A stretch of 64,000 nt of DNA, from contig NZ_AEDD01000003.1 in assembly GCF_000179615.1 (NCBI RefSeq), positions 186,001 through 250,000 of the forward strand, given 5' to 3'. Shown in pieces: positions 49,693-60,090 of the stretch. The notes beneath the pieces were generated by a model. The model searched no databases, was not told where the DNA came from, and saw only the letters and a list, made by a program, of their open reading frames with translations. The translations under genes were made by a program, and so were the position numbers. Every line of letters starts with the position of its first letter. The first letter of the stretch is position 1. The stretch comes from Paenibacillus curdlanolyticus YK9 (lineage in GTDB: Bacteria; Bacillota; Bacilli; Paenibacillales; Paenibacillaceae).

Positions 49693-50856
49693 TTACGCCA
49701 TCTCGGAGATGGATACCCAACGTCGTTCTGCAACGGAACGCTCGACCGCCTCCAACACCTCTTGGCACTTCACGCCATCCACGAAGTTCGGAACTGGCTG
49801 GCGGCCTTCCTTAATGGCATCCATAAGCTCAACCACTTCATGCGTGAACGTATGCTCGTAGCCGATCGTATGGCCCGCCGGCCACCAGGCATCCATATAA
49901 GCATGAGCCGCATCTGTCGCCAGCACGCGCCGGAAGCCCTGTACATCCTCCGCATCATCTGTGAAATACACCTGCAGCTCGTTCAGCCGCTCGAAGTCGA
50001 ACTTCACGCTGCCTTTGCTGCCGTTAATTTCGAAGGCATTCGTGCAGCGATGTCCTGTTGCGAACCGTGTAGCTTCAAAGCTGCCTAGCGCGCCATTCGC
50101 GAATCGCGTCATGAACAGCGTCGCATCGTCTACGGTTACGTCGCCCAGCGGTGCGTTAAGATCGCCTTTGGCGCTTAATCCCGTCATCGCGGACGGTAGA
50201 GGACGCTGCTTAACGAATGTCTCGCTCATGCCGATCACTTCGGCGAATTCGCCAACGAGATGGCGTCCAAGGTCGATCAAATGGGCACCTAAATCGCCAT
50301 GCGAGCCGGAACCGGCAATCTCCTTCTGCAAACGCCATACGAGCGGGAACGACGGATCGATGATCCAGTCCTGAAGGAACCACGCTCGGAAGTGATAAAT
50401 TTTGCCCAACCGGCCTTCCTCAATCAGCTTTTTCGCCAGCTTCACAGCCGGAGCGAACCGATAGTTGAATCCGACCATATGCGTAATGCCTGCTTCTTCA
50501 GCAGCAGCCAGCATCTCTCTTGAATCCTCAAGCGTCAGCGCAAGCGGCTTCTCGCAGAAAATGTGCTTGCCAGCGGCTGCGGCAGCCAGCGCGATCTCTT
50601 TATGCGCGTCGCTCGGCGCGTTAATATCGATCAGATCGATATCATCGCGAGCGACGAGATTCCGCCAGTCCGTCTCTGACGACAGCCATCCGAACTGGCT
50701 TCTCGCCTGCTCCAGCCCCTGCGGGTCGCGACCGCAAATCGCTTGCATGACCGGCTTAGCCGTATTCGGGAAAAACATCGGCGTTGCGCGGTATGCGTTG
50801 CTATGCGCTTTCCCCATAAATTTGTAGCCAACCATCCCAACTCGCACCTGTTCCAT
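49693..50856 (-). CDS. Gfo/Idh/MocA family oxidoreductase
   Basis: A 387-residue dehydrogenase with GMVGYKFMGKAHSNAYR at the N-terminus, EKPLALTLEDSREML and the substrate-domain SGSHGDLGAHLIDLGRHL. Longer than the neighbour at 47898 and not a recent duplicate of it. ATG at 50856 with AGGAG eleven bases upstream; longer frame to 50913 runs into the lacI gene. Probably co-transcribed with thuA-like and the other oxidoreductase. Confidence 0.9.
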   Translation of the reverse strand: MEQVRVGMVGYKFMGKAHSNAYRATPMFFPNTAKPVMQAICGRDPQGLEQARSQFGWLSSETDWRNLVARDDIDLIDINAPSDAHKEIALAAAAAGKHIFCEKPLALTLEDSREMLAAAEEAGITHMVGFNYRFAPAVKLAKKLIEEGRLGKIYHFRAWFLQDWIIDPSFPLVWRLQKEIAGSGSHGDLGAHLIDLGRHLVGEFAEVIGMSETFVKQRPLPSAMTGLSAKGDLNAPLGDVTVDDATLFMTRFANGALGSFEATRFATGHRCTNAFEINGSKGSVKFDFERLNELQVYFTDDAEDVQGFRRVLATDAAHAYMDAWWPAGHTIGYEHTFTHEVVELMDAIKEGRQPVPNFVDGVKCQEVLEAVERSVAERRWVSISEMA

Positions 50857-50909
50857 ACAACGATCCACTCCTATCAAATGATGGTTCGTTCCAATCCCGC
50901 TTGGCCTGC

Positions 50910-51944
50910 TCATTGGCGCGAACGCGAGGACTCCCTTATGACCAATTGAACAGGGAGAATCGTCGACGCTGCTGATATCTTCGGCTCCCCATCTTGCTGA
51001 AGCAGTCTGCGAGCCGCGATTTGCCCCATTTCATGAAAAGGAACGGTTACGCTCGTCAGCTGCGGGCTAGCCATCCTGGCCGCATCTGCATCGTCATAGC
51101 CGCATAGCGCATAGTCGCGTCCCGCCTCCAAGCCGCGTTCGCGAAGCCCTTGCATCGCACCGATTGCCATTCGGTCATTCGCAGCGAATATGGCATCTGC
51201 ATCGCCTGCTCGAATCAATGCTTCAAGCTGATCCGTCAAAGCGTAACCGCTTGTCCGGCTATAATTGCCTGCTAGCACAAGCTCCTCGCGCAGCTCTAAT
51301 CCGCTTTCCGCTAAAACCCGATCATAGCCAGCTCTTCGATCAAGACTATTCGAGTACTGTGCGGGTCCGTTAATGAACACAATCCTCGAACAGCCGATAT
51401 CGACCAAATGACGCACCGCAGCTCGACTTCCTGACCAGTGATCGGCATCGACCGTCATGAACGGCGGCTCATTGCCCCGTGCAGCGTAACGCTGGTTCAA
51501 CACGCAGAACGGGTGGCCGCTGCGCTCAAGCTCCTCCAACGCCCCTCGGTCAAGCGCTGTATCTCTAGCACCGAGTATAATCAGGGCATCTACCTTATGC
51601 GCTTGGAAAAGCGCCGTATAATCGCGAGGCTGCTCAGGCTTGCGGAACAACATGAGCAGATCATACCCCTGCGCTTGCGCTTCTTCGCCAATTCCGCCAA
51701 GCATCTCGGAAAAATAATAAGTCGAGAACAGCGGAACTTTCGGCACATACGGCAGGACAACGCCTAGATTACCGCTCTTCTTCCTTGCGAACCGCTGCGC
51801 TAACGCGCTTGGCACATAACCAAGCTCAGCGGCAGCCGCCAGCACGCGCTGCTTCGTCTCCTCCTTCACGGGTCCAACGCCATTCAGCACGCGAGATACC
51901 GTCGCCTCTGAAACCCCCGCCAGCTTAGCTACTTGTTGTCTCAA
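50910..51944 (-). CDS. LacI family transcriptional regulator
   Basis: A 344-residue repressor: N-terminal HTH RQQVAKLAGVSEATVSRVLNG, hinge region LAQRFARKKSGNLGVVLP and a periplasmic-binding-type sugar domain. The conventional longer frame (51992) has no SD; the TTG at 51944 is nine bases from GGGAG and starts exactly at the HTH. It heads the Gfo/Idh-ThuA cluster (53 bases upstream of the next gene) and has a palindromic operator in front of it, suggesting autoregulation and control of the cluster. Confidence 0.92.
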   Translation of the reverse strand: MRQQVAKLAGVSEATVSRVLNGVGPVKEETKQRVLAAAAELGYVPSALAQRFARKKSGNLGVVLPYVPKVPLFSTYYFSEMLGGIGEEAQAQGYDLLMLFRKPEQPRDYTALFQAHKVDALIILGARDTALDRGALEELERSGHPFCVLNQRYAARGNEPPFMTVDADHWSGSRAAVRHLVDIGCSRIVFINGPAQYSNSLDRRAGYDRVLAESGLELREELVLAGNYSRTSGYALTDQLEALIRAGDADAIFAANDRMAIGAMQGLRERGLEAGRDYALCGYDDADAARMASPQLTSVTVPFHEMGQIAARRLLQQDGEPKISAASTILPVQLVIRESSRSRQ

Positions 51945-51975
51945 TTTATTCGTCTCCCTTGATGGGCATTCGTTT

Positions 51976-51993
51976 AATGTACACGCGTACATT
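51976..51993. promoter_or_regulatory. LacI-type operator candidate
   Basis: AATGTAC-ACGC-GTACATT, 7-bp perfect arms around a 4-base centre, 32 bases upstream of the lacI-family start. Size and central CG fit LacI-family operators. Confidence 0.6.
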
Positions 51994-52042
51994 TTGTCAC
52001 GAGAACGGTTTCATGTCAACCCCTCGCATCGCCATAAACACA

Positions 52043-52092
52043 AAAACAGCGAGCTCCCCTACTCATGGATAAGGGAAAGCTCGCTGTTTTCT
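52043..52092. terminator. Terminator downstream of prfC
   Basis: AACAGCGAGCT / AGCTCGCTGTT with flanking A- and T-runs. On the minus strand it follows the prfC stop and precedes the lacI-family gene. Confidence 0.85.
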
Positions 52093-52118
52093 GTTATTTC
52101 AAACGGACTCAACCGCGC

Positions 52119-53702
52119 TTAGGGCGCCGTCTCCAAAAACTTTGCGGTCGGATTTTTTTCCATCGCTGTGCGCATCGCATATTCATTTTCGAATAAGACG
52201 ACATAATTGTCCTTCTTGTCTTTCACGAGCGTCGAGTTAATGCGGAACTTGGACGGATCGATCTTGTCGTCGACAATCCAGCGAGCGAACTGATACGTCT
52301 GCCGATGCAGCTGAATTTCTACGCCGTACTCTGCACGCATCCGATACTCGAACACCTCGAACTGCAGCTGTCCGACTACCCCAAGAATCGTCTCTTCAAA
52401 GCTGGTCGTCCGGAACACCTGAATGGTGCCTTCCTCCGTCAGCTGATCGATCCCCTTCTGATACTGCTTATGCTTGAGCGCGTTCTTAACTGTCACTTTG
52501 GCGAAAATTTCCGGCGAGAACGTCGGCAGCTCGTTGAATTCGAGGCTTCCGCCTTGCGCCAACGAATCTCCGATGCGGAAAATGCCTGGATCGAACAAAC
52601 CGATAATATCGCCCGGGTAAGCGGACTCCACGATATCACGGTCCTGTGCAAGAAACTGCTGAGGCTGGGACAGCTTAATATCTTTGCCTGCACGCACATG
52701 CTTAACGCTCATTCCCCGGTCGAATCGACCCGAGCAGATGCGAAGGAACGCGATCCGGTCGCGGTGCGCGGGATTCATGTTCGCTTGGATTTTGAACACA
52801 TAGCCCGTGAACTTCTCATTCGTCGGTTCAATCGTGCCAACCGAGCTTTCACGTGAAGTTGGCTTAGGAGCAAGCTGCAAGAAGTTCTCAAGGAACGTCT
52901 GCACGCCGAAGTTGTTGACCGCGCTGCCGAAAAATACAGGAGTCAGCTCGCCTCTGCTCACTTTCTCAAAGTCGAACTGGTCGCCTGCAACGTCAAGCAG
53001 CTCTAAATCTGCAATCAGCTGATCGGTCATGTAATCGCCCGCCATCTCGCGAATGATCGGGTCGTTATAGTCCTCTACTTTACGAACTTCAATCGTAGAA
53101 TGGTCTTTACCGTTGAACAGCTCGACCTGATTCTTCATTCGGTCATACACGCCGCACAGGTCGCGTCCCATGCCGATCGGCCAGTTCATTGGCACCGAGC
53201 GAATGCCGAGCACGCGCTCGATCTCTTCCATCAGATCGAACGGGCTTTGACCTTCACGGTCAAGCTTGTTGATGAAGGTGAAGATCGGAATGCCGCGTTT
53301 GCTGCATACCTGGAACAGCTTGATCGTTTGCGGCTCGACGCCTTTCGCGACGTCGATGAGCATAACCGCGCTGTCCGCTGCAGTCAGCGTGCGGTACGTA
53401 TCCTCACTGAAGTCTTGGTGACCAGGCGTGTCCAATATGTTAACGCGATGTCCGTTATAGTCAAATTGCATAACAGAGGACGTAACCGAAATCCCCCGCT
53501 GCTTCTCGATTTCCATCCAGTCAGATGTCGCGTGGCGGCTAGCTTTACGCGCTTTAACCGAGCCAGCCTCGCGGATGGCGCCGCCGAACAGCAGCAGCTT
53601 CTCGGTCAGCGTTGTTTTCCCGGCATCCGGGTGAGAAATAATAGCGAACGTACGCCGCTTGTCAACCTCTTTTTGAATTTCGTCCCTTAGAGATACGCTC
53701 AT
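52119..53702 (-). CDS. prfC: Peptide chain release factor 3
   Basis: Translational GTPase of 527 residues that recycles RF1/RF2 from the ribosome. G1 SHPDAGKTTLTEKLL, switch region RGISVTSSVMQF, G3 DTPGHQDFSEDTYRT and G4 NKLDREG are intact, with RF3-type domains II and III (GIDQLTEEGTIQVF). AAAGGACG five bases from the ATG. Single gene flanked by a terminator. Confidence 0.97.
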   Translation of the reverse strand: MSVSLRDEIQKEVDKRRTFAIISHPDAGKTTLTEKLLLFGGAIREAGSVKARKASRHATSDWMEIEKQRGISVTSSVMQFDYNGHRVNILDTPGHQDFSEDTYRTLTAADSAVMLIDVAKGVEPQTIKLFQVCSKRGIPIFTFINKLDREGQSPFDLMEEIERVLGIRSVPMNWPIGMGRDLCGVYDRMKNQVELFNGKDHSTIEVRKVEDYNDPIIREMAGDYMTDQLIADLELLDVAGDQFDFEKVSRGELTPVFFGSAVNNFGVQTFLENFLQLAPKPTSRESSVGTIEPTNEKFTGYVFKIQANMNPAHRDRIAFLRICSGRFDRGMSVKHVRAGKDIKLSQPQQFLAQDRDIVESAYPGDIIGLFDPGIFRIGDSLAQGGSLEFNELPTFSPEIFAKVTVKNALKHKQYQKGIDQLTEEGTIQVFRTTSFEETILGVVGQLQFEVFEYRMRAEYGVEIQLHRQTYQFARWIVDDKIDPSKFRINSTLVKDKKDNYVVLFENEYAMRTAMEKNPTAKFLETAP

Positions 53703-53773
53703 AACTACGTCCTTTCGTTTTCCCTGTTAGTTTCCGTAGGGGTAACGCTCTATTGCTGACCGAAGCTGCCGCG

Positions 53774-54406
53774 TTACACGCCGCCGATCAATATAGCCCG
53801 AGCCGGAGCAGCCTCGAGCCCTGTAAGCTTCAATGGCGCGACGACAAGAAAATACGTGCCCGGCGGCACATTTTTCAATCGCAGTCCTTCTACGATAATA
53901 ATATTGTTGCGGAACAGCTGGCGATGGGTCGGGTATTCACGCTGAGAGCGTTCAATCCCAAGGCCGTCGACCCCAACTCCCCAAATGCCTAGCTCGACCA
54001 AATATCGGGCCGCTTCCTCGTTCACATAAACAAAACCGGTATCGAAGGTATTGCTTTCGTTAAACGAATTTCGTGTCTTTAATAAAATCCATTCGCCCTT
54101 CTGAATGCCAAATTTCTCAAGATCAGCTTTCGTAATGGAATCCTCGACCGCAGTCAGATCCAATACACGCGCATGCCCTACGAGCTCCTCTAAGCCAATC
54201 GACTCGATCGTAGCGCCATCCTCCAACATATGCAGCGGCGCATCCACATGCGTACCGCAGTGTACGCCGAGCGTCATCTTCGAATCATAAACTTCGCCCG
54301 TCTCATAGTTGGATACGTTCTCGAAGACTGGCCGATTGTTGTCCGCGTTGTTCCACACCTGCATATCCTGCTGAATGGTCATCGAAATATCGTAGATTTT
54401 GAACAT
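53774..54406 (-). CDS. Metal-dependent cyclase / arylformamidase (KynB-like) family protein
   Basis: A 210-residue putative cyclase. The metal motif GVHCGTHVDAPLH (HxGTHxDxPxH) is present near residue 48, with YDISMTIQQDM at the N-terminus and VDGLGIER later. Relatives hydrolyse N-formylkynurenine or act in polyketide cyclisation; no kyn genes are nearby so the substrate is open. GGGAG five bases from the ATG. Confidence 0.85.
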   Translation of the reverse strand: MFKIYDISMTIQQDMQVWNNADNNRPVFENVSNYETGEVYDSKMTLGVHCGTHVDAPLHMLEDGATIESIGLEELVGHARVLDLTAVEDSITKADLEKFGIQKGEWILLKTRNSFNESNTFDTGFVYVNEEAARYLVELGIWGVGVDGLGIERSQREYPTHRQLFRNNIIIVEGLRLKNVPPGTYFLVVAPLKLTGLEAAPARAILIGGV

Positions 54407-54491
54407 ACAGTCTCCCTTTCGGCCGTCTTGCTTTCACATATATGGCTTCCTCTAGTCTCGACAGCGCATGTTGTTCTGAAAACAGTCCGAA

Positions 54492-54524
54492 GGCCGGCCG
54501 ACAAAATGATCCTGTCGACCGGCC
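54492..54524. terminator. GC-rich hairpin after zwf
   Basis: GGCCGG-CGACA / TGTCG-CCGGCC with one-base offsets, lying between zwf and the cyclase gene, both minus. No T-run, so termination is uncertain. Confidence 0.4.
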
Positions 54525-54580
54525 AAAATTCAACCTATAATAATCAAATGATTACGGAATGAGAAGCCCTGCATTGCGTG

Positions 54581-56149
54581 TTACTTACGGCTGCCCGAAA
54601 TCCAAACCACGTTGTCTTCCTCTTGTCCGTTAACCGGCCACCAGTGGAAGCCATCCTCTTCGATGATGCGATCCATAGGTTCTGGTCCCCATGAGCCAGC
54701 TGGGTAGAAAGCAAGATCGCTGTCGCTTTCTTTCCATGCTTTTGCAATCGGGTCGACGAACGTCCAAGCTTGTGCAACTTCGTCCCAACGCGTGAAACGA
54801 GTGGAATCGCCGCGAGCAGCATCATAGATGAGGCGCTCATAAGCTTCTGGCGTGTTGATGCCGACTTGGCAAGACTGGCAGAATTCCATAGCTACCGGTT
54901 GGATCTCGCGATCCGAGCCAGGACGCTTCGCGTTGAATTTGATGTACATGCCTTCCATCGGGTTAACGCGGATGACGAGCAGGTTAGGACCTACGTCTTC
55001 GCGCGAGCCGAACAGAACGTTTTCAGGCACATTTTTAAATTCAATGACGACTTCCGTCGTTTTTACCGGCATGCGTTTGCCTGTCCGGATATAGAACGGT
55101 ACGCCAGCCCAGCGGAAGTTATCCACGTATACGCGTGCGCCGAAGTACGTTTCCGTAACAGACTCAGGGTTAACGGAGTCCTCTTGGCGGTAACCTGGCA
55201 GCGATTTCGTGCTTGCAGCTCCTTCCGAGTATTGCGCGCGTACAACGCTAGCGCGAACTTCTTCGCTCGATCTGTAAGGGCGAAGCGAACGAAGGACTTT
55301 GACCTTCTCATCGCGGATGTCTTCCGGTTGAAGGCGGCTAGGCGGCTCCATCGCAATCATCGTCAGCATTTGCAGCATGTGGTTTTGCATCATGTCGCGA
55401 AGCGCGCCTGATTTATCATAATAGCCGCCGCGGTCCTCAACGCCAACCGTTTCCGACAGCGTGATTTGCACGTTAGCGATATGTTTGTTGTTCCACAGCG
55501 GCTCGAAGAATGCATTCGCGAAACGAACTACCTCGATGTTTTGAACCATTTCTTTGCCGAGGTAATGGTCGATGCGATAGATTTCTTCTTCCTTGAACAC
55601 TTGACTAAGCTGCGCGTTCAGCTTGCGAGCCGATTCCAGATCGTAGCCGAATGGCTTCTCGATCACGAGGCGTTTCCAGCCATCGGAGCCGAGCAGACCG
55701 CCATCGCGGAGGTTGAAAGAAACCGGTCCAAACAGATCAGGCGCAAGCGCCAAGTAGAACAGACGGTTGCCTGCGATGTCGAATTTCTTGTCCAATTCGC
55801 TGGACAATTGGTTCAGTTCACGGAATCCGTCGACGTTGTTAATATCAAGCGGCATGTAGACGAAGTGCTCTGCAAATTTATTCCAAAGCGCCGTGTCATC
55901 TGCCTTGTAACGACAAAACTCTACGATCGACTCATAAACGTCCGAACGGAATTGGTCATTCGTCCGCGGACGGCGAGCAAGGCCGACAACGGCGAAGTTT
56001 TCCGCCAGTTTGCCTTCCTTATATAAGCTAAACAACGCTGGGAACAGCTTGCGTTTTGCAAGGTCGCCAGTCGCACCAAACAAGTAGTATACCGCGCCTT
56101 CGGCGGCTTGTTGCTCAAAATTTACAGTGGTTGTCGTCATGGTCCTCAT
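54581..56149 (-). CDS. zwf: Glucose-6-phosphate 1-dehydrogenase
   Basis: First enzyme of the oxidative pentose phosphate branch. The 522-residue product has the coenzyme site YLFGATGDLAKRKLFPAL and the active site IYRIDHYLGKEMVQN, with VIEKPFGYDLESA. Two starts, 56149 and 56140, are possible; AAAGGG is four bases from the first. Shares the window with pgi and tkt but is far from both. Confidence 0.96.
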   Translation of the reverse strand: MRTMTTTTVNFEQQAAEGAVYYLFGATGDLAKRKLFPALFSLYKEGKLAENFAVVGLARRPRTNDQFRSDVYESIVEFCRYKADDTALWNKFAEHFVYMPLDINNVDGFRELNQLSSELDKKFDIAGNRLFYLALAPDLFGPVSFNLRDGGLLGSDGWKRLVIEKPFGYDLESARKLNAQLSQVFKEEEIYRIDHYLGKEMVQNIEVVRFANAFFEPLWNNKHIANVQITLSETVGVEDRGGYYDKSGALRDMMQNHMLQMLTMIAMEPPSRLQPEDIRDEKVKVLRSLRPYRSSEEVRASVVRAQYSEGAASTKSLPGYRQEDSVNPESVTETYFGARVYVDNFRWAGVPFYIRTGKRMPVKTTEVVIEFKNVPENVLFGSREDVGPNLLVIRVNPMEGMYIKFNAKRPGSDREIQPVAMEFCQSCQVGINTPEAYERLIYDAARGDSTRFTRWDEVAQAWTFVDPIAKAWKESDSDLAFYPAGSWGPEPMDRIIEEDGFHWWPVNGQEEDNVVWISGSRK

Positions 56150-56291
56150 TCTTCCCTTTGGTTTTTTTCTCTATTCTCAACACCTATCACGTACTTGTAG
56201 TGTAGCATATTCAGGGGTAATTCGCCATTCGACGCCTCATAAAAAAAACTGATGGTCCCCCTAAGGAAAGGTAATCATTCCCCTAGCCCGT

Positions 56292-57299
<1,008 letters not shown>

Positions 57300-57305
57300 T
57301 CACGA

Positions 57306-57695
57306 ATGGAACCGATATTTCCTTTACATGAAGATCATGTGTCGCGTTTTTGCGGTTTACCGGTGTGTATCGTCACGAAGGATGGCAAACGCCATGTCGG
57401 CGTTCTCTCGAACTGCCGCGGAGGCCGCGTCATGTTAAACGGCGATCCGAGCCATCACTCCGGCCCGAATGCTTATCTGGATCATCATGATTCTTCCGAG
57501 CTGGCCAAAAACAAAAAAGGAAAACAGCATAAGAAAAACAAAAAAGCATACGCGCAAGAGGAGCAGCAGCAAGTTCAAACGAAGGACTACGGCTACGACG
57601 ATTACGGATACGGCGGCGGCTACGGCTACAATCCTTGGGGAACAGCGTTTGCAATCGATCTCTCGCTCATAGCGTTCCTGTTTTTGCTGCTGTAA
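57306..57695 (+). CDS. Unrecognised protein with Sm-like start, Gly/Tyr-rich centre and hydrophobic tail
   Basis: A 129-residue protein. Residues 1-45 (CGLPVCIVTKDGKRHVGVLS) suggest a small beta barrel; residues ~65-85 are Lys-rich (KNKKGKQHKKNKKAYA), ~92-112 are Gly/Tyr-rich (DYGYDDYGYGGGYGYN) and the end is a membrane helix (FAIDLSLIAFLFLLL). GAGGAGGTG eight bases from the ATG. A CATAATATG element at 57269-57277 resembles a sigma-K -10. Gly/Tyr-rich segments are common in spore coat proteins, so a coat role is possible (inference). Confidence 0.7.
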   Translation: MEPIFPLHEDHVSRFCGLPVCIVTKDGKRHVGVLSNCRGGRVMLNGDPSHHSGPNAYLDHHDSSELAKNKKGKQHKKNKKAYAQEEQQQVQTKDYGYDDYGYGGGYGYNPWGTAFAIDLSLIAFLFLLL

Positions 57696-57720
57696 TGACG
57701 GCTTGCTCGATCGGTCGTTT

Positions 57721-57769
57721 GCCAGCGCAGCGCGGGCCTGACAGAATCAACGATTTCGTTTGCGCTGGC
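57721..57769. other. Hairpin between the two unrecognised plus-strand genes
   Basis: Perfect 9-bp arms GCCAGCGCA / TGCGCTGGC separated by 31 bases. No T-run. Could be an RNA structure or weak terminator. Confidence 0.35.
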
Positions 57770-57832
57770 CGACACCAATCGCCACCTTCTGCGGGATATT
57801 TCCTGTATTGTATTCGCGAGGAGGCGATATAG

Positions 57833-58507
57833 ATGTGGATTTCACCGCCGCAACGCTCGGATAAAACCCGTCCCGTTCAACCTGTACAGCGTTCCCGCAA
57901 GTATGTCGATTACCCGCTCCGTGACGAGCACGATCCGCAAGCTTTGACGAACCTCAATGAGAGCCGCCAACGAGAAGCAGCGGATGATGCGGCACAGGCC
58001 ATTACAGCCCTCATGCAACGTCTGGCAAAGCTTAGGGCATTGATCGACAACGGCGCTCCATTCCACAATCATCACCCGAATGCCGCCGGGTTCCTTGCAG
58101 CTTTTAGAGTAAGCTATAACGATTGCTTGCTCGCTTTCGACGAGCATGAAGCGCTGCTTGCAGCTTGGCGGCTCGTCCTCTTGAAACCGATGACGGCCTT
58201 CATCGAGCAGAATCCGCTTAGTCTTATTTTGGAAGGATCCCCCGCTCAGTTAACGTTCGACTCCGCTTGGACCAAGCATACTCGATCCCGTTCGCAAATG
58301 CAGTCGAACCTTGTACGTCTCCTGTTCGAGCCTGATGGCGCCGCTGTCGCAATACGCGATGTAATCACTCGTATCATGCGTTCGCCTGCCGCCTCGCTTA
58401 TTGAAACGAGCAAATTGCGTCACATCTTCGATCCTGTGGCCTATACCTATACACCCTATAGCCGACCGAGGCGTAATACCGGGCTGCTGTTACAATGGCA
58501 AGGGTAA
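57833..58507 (+). CDS. Unrecognised cytosolic protein (224 aa)
   Basis: Begins MWISPPQRSDKTRPVQPVQR and is mostly helical (AADDAAQAITALMQRLAKLRAL, LLAFDEHEALLAAWRLVLL), with a basic end (YSRPRRNTGLLLQWQG). No membrane segment or signal. GAGGAGG is eight bases from the ATG, a strong SD. I do not recognise the family. It and the preceding gene share a strand opposite to zwf and moeA and may form a unit. Confidence 0.7.
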   Translation: MWISPPQRSDKTRPVQPVQRSRKYVDYPLRDEHDPQALTNLNESRQREAADDAAQAITALMQRLAKLRALIDNGAPFHNHHPNAAGFLAAFRVSYNDCLLAFDEHEALLAAWRLVLLKPMTAFIEQNPLSLILEGSPAQLTFDSAWTKHTRSRSQMQSNLVRLLFEPDGAAVAIRDVITRIMRSPAASLIETSKLRHIFDPVAYTYTPYSRPRRNTGLLLQWQG

Positions 58508-58515
58508 GCTTCCCA

Positions 58516-59955
58516 TTAGGACGGCAACAATAACACATCCACCAATTGGCCCGCTGGCGCGCCTTTAGAGCCGGAAGGAATCAGGACAAGCCCTTCTGCA
58601 GCAGGAATGGACGCCATCATGCTCGACTTTACAAAGCCAAGCGGTTCGGCGAATCGGCGGCCTTCCCGCTCCAACAACCTCGCTCTTACATAACGATCAT
58701 GCGGACTCCCCTTCTCAAAGCCTGCCACCAATTCCGCCTGCACAACGGTTGGCAGCGCATGGCTTGCGCCTTGCAATGCCAGCATCGCAGGGCGGACAAA
58801 CAGCTCAAAGCCGACAAAACATGCGCCCGGATTGCCCGATAATGCAAAAAGGAGCTTTCCTCCAAATCGAGCTGCAGACGTCGGGCTGCCAGGCCGCATC
58901 GCTACGCGGTCGAACAATAGCTGATCTTGACCAAGCGCCGCAATGCAATCAAGGCTCGACTCGCGCTTTCCGCCCGTCTCGAAGCTCCGCCGCGACAGCC
59001 CGCGCAGCAGCATAGCCATAACGTCATAATCCCCTACCGATACGCCGCCTGTCGTTACGATCATGTCCACTTTGTCCGCTGCTTCCGCCAATGCGCTTCG
59101 CACGGCTCCCAGCTCATCCGGCAGCCGCCCCATCAGCACCGCTTCGCCGCCGCTTTGCTCCACCATCGCCGCAAGCATTGCGCTATTGCTATCGCGAATG
59201 CGCCCGGGCTCTAACCGTTCATCTACGGCGAGCAACTCGCTTCCCGTAGCGAAAATTCCAACGCGCGGACGAGCAAAAACAGGCACGCTGCTGTAACCGA
59301 AAGTACCCAACAGCGCAATATGTCCCGGACGAAGCAGCATGCCCGGCTCCGTCAACGCGGCTCCTGTCTGCAGCTCCTCGCCAGGCTGGGCTATATTCTG
59401 GCCCTGCTGAATCGCATGCTTCACCTGCACGCTTATCACAGTCTCACGCGCGCCGCCGCCGTTCGATGCCTTATTCCCTTTCCACAGCCCGCGGCTCGCG
59501 CCTGCTTCCGCATCCTCTGTCTGCTCCAGCATAACGACAGCATCCGCCTCAGGCGGAACCATAGCTCCCGTCATAATACGAATAGCTGTACCCGGCAGCA
59601 CAGCCTTCACTGCCCTATCCCCAGCTGCCACGGAGTCGATCAACCGCAGGGAAACGGGCTTTTCAGCGGTCGCTAATTCCACATCCGCCGAACGGACCGC
59701 GAAGCCGTCCACGCCCGACCGCGCAAAAGGCGGCCAATCGCTAGTCGCCGCCAGCCGCTCAGCTGCATAACGGCCCCCGCACCGATACAGCGGGATCACT
59801 TGCACCGGCATTTCCGCCTGGTAGGACCGGGCTGTTTCAAGAATAGCCGACTGCGCCACAGTAACCTTTATCGCTTTCCGTCGAAATCGTCCAATACGCT
59901 CGCCCTGTTGTTCCTCGCTCTTCGTCGGCATTTTGCTTTCCCCGCTTTCCTTCAT
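58516..59955 (-). CDS. moeA: Molybdopterin molybdenumtransferase MoeA
   Basis: Inserts molybdate into adenylated molybdopterin. The 479-residue protein shows FARSGVDGFAVRSADV, RIMTGAMVPPEADAVV, GIFATGSELLAVDE, TTGGVSVGDYDVMAMLL and LSGNPGACFVGFELFVRP in the order of the MoeA domains. The first ~25 residues are a polar extension. Start at 59955 follows GCGGGG; MPTKS at 59931 is also possible. Divergent from mobB, giving a small Mo-cofactor pair. Confidence 0.93.
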   Translation of the reverse strand: MKESGESKMPTKSEEQQGERIGRFRRKAIKVTVAQSAILETARSYQAEMPVQVIPLYRCGGRYAAERLAATSDWPPFARSGVDGFAVRSADVELATAEKPVSLRLIDSVAAGDRAVKAVLPGTAIRIMTGAMVPPEADAVVMLEQTEDAEAGASRGLWKGNKASNGGGARETVISVQVKHAIQQGQNIAQPGEELQTGAALTEPGMLLRPGHIALLGTFGYSSVPVFARPRVGIFATGSELLAVDERLEPGRIRDSNSAMLAAMVEQSGGEAVLMGRLPDELGAVRSALAEAADKVDMIVTTGGVSVGDYDVMAMLLRGLSRRSFETGGKRESSLDCIAALGQDQLLFDRVAMRPGSPTSAARFGGKLLFALSGNPGACFVGFELFVRPAMLALQGASHALPTVVQAELVAGFEKGSPHDRYVRARLLEREGRRFAEPLGFVKSSMMASIPAAEGLVLIPSGSKGAPAGQLVDVLLLPS

Positions 59956-60090
59956 CCTCGTATCCCCGCTCCCTCATCCACTTATTGCTATTGTATCAAA
60001 TGCCGCCTTCTCCCTCCACCGCCGAAGCTTCCACTTTCATGCAGCAGGTCATAATGCTACAATTTGGGGTAGAACAGGAGGATTCTATCG

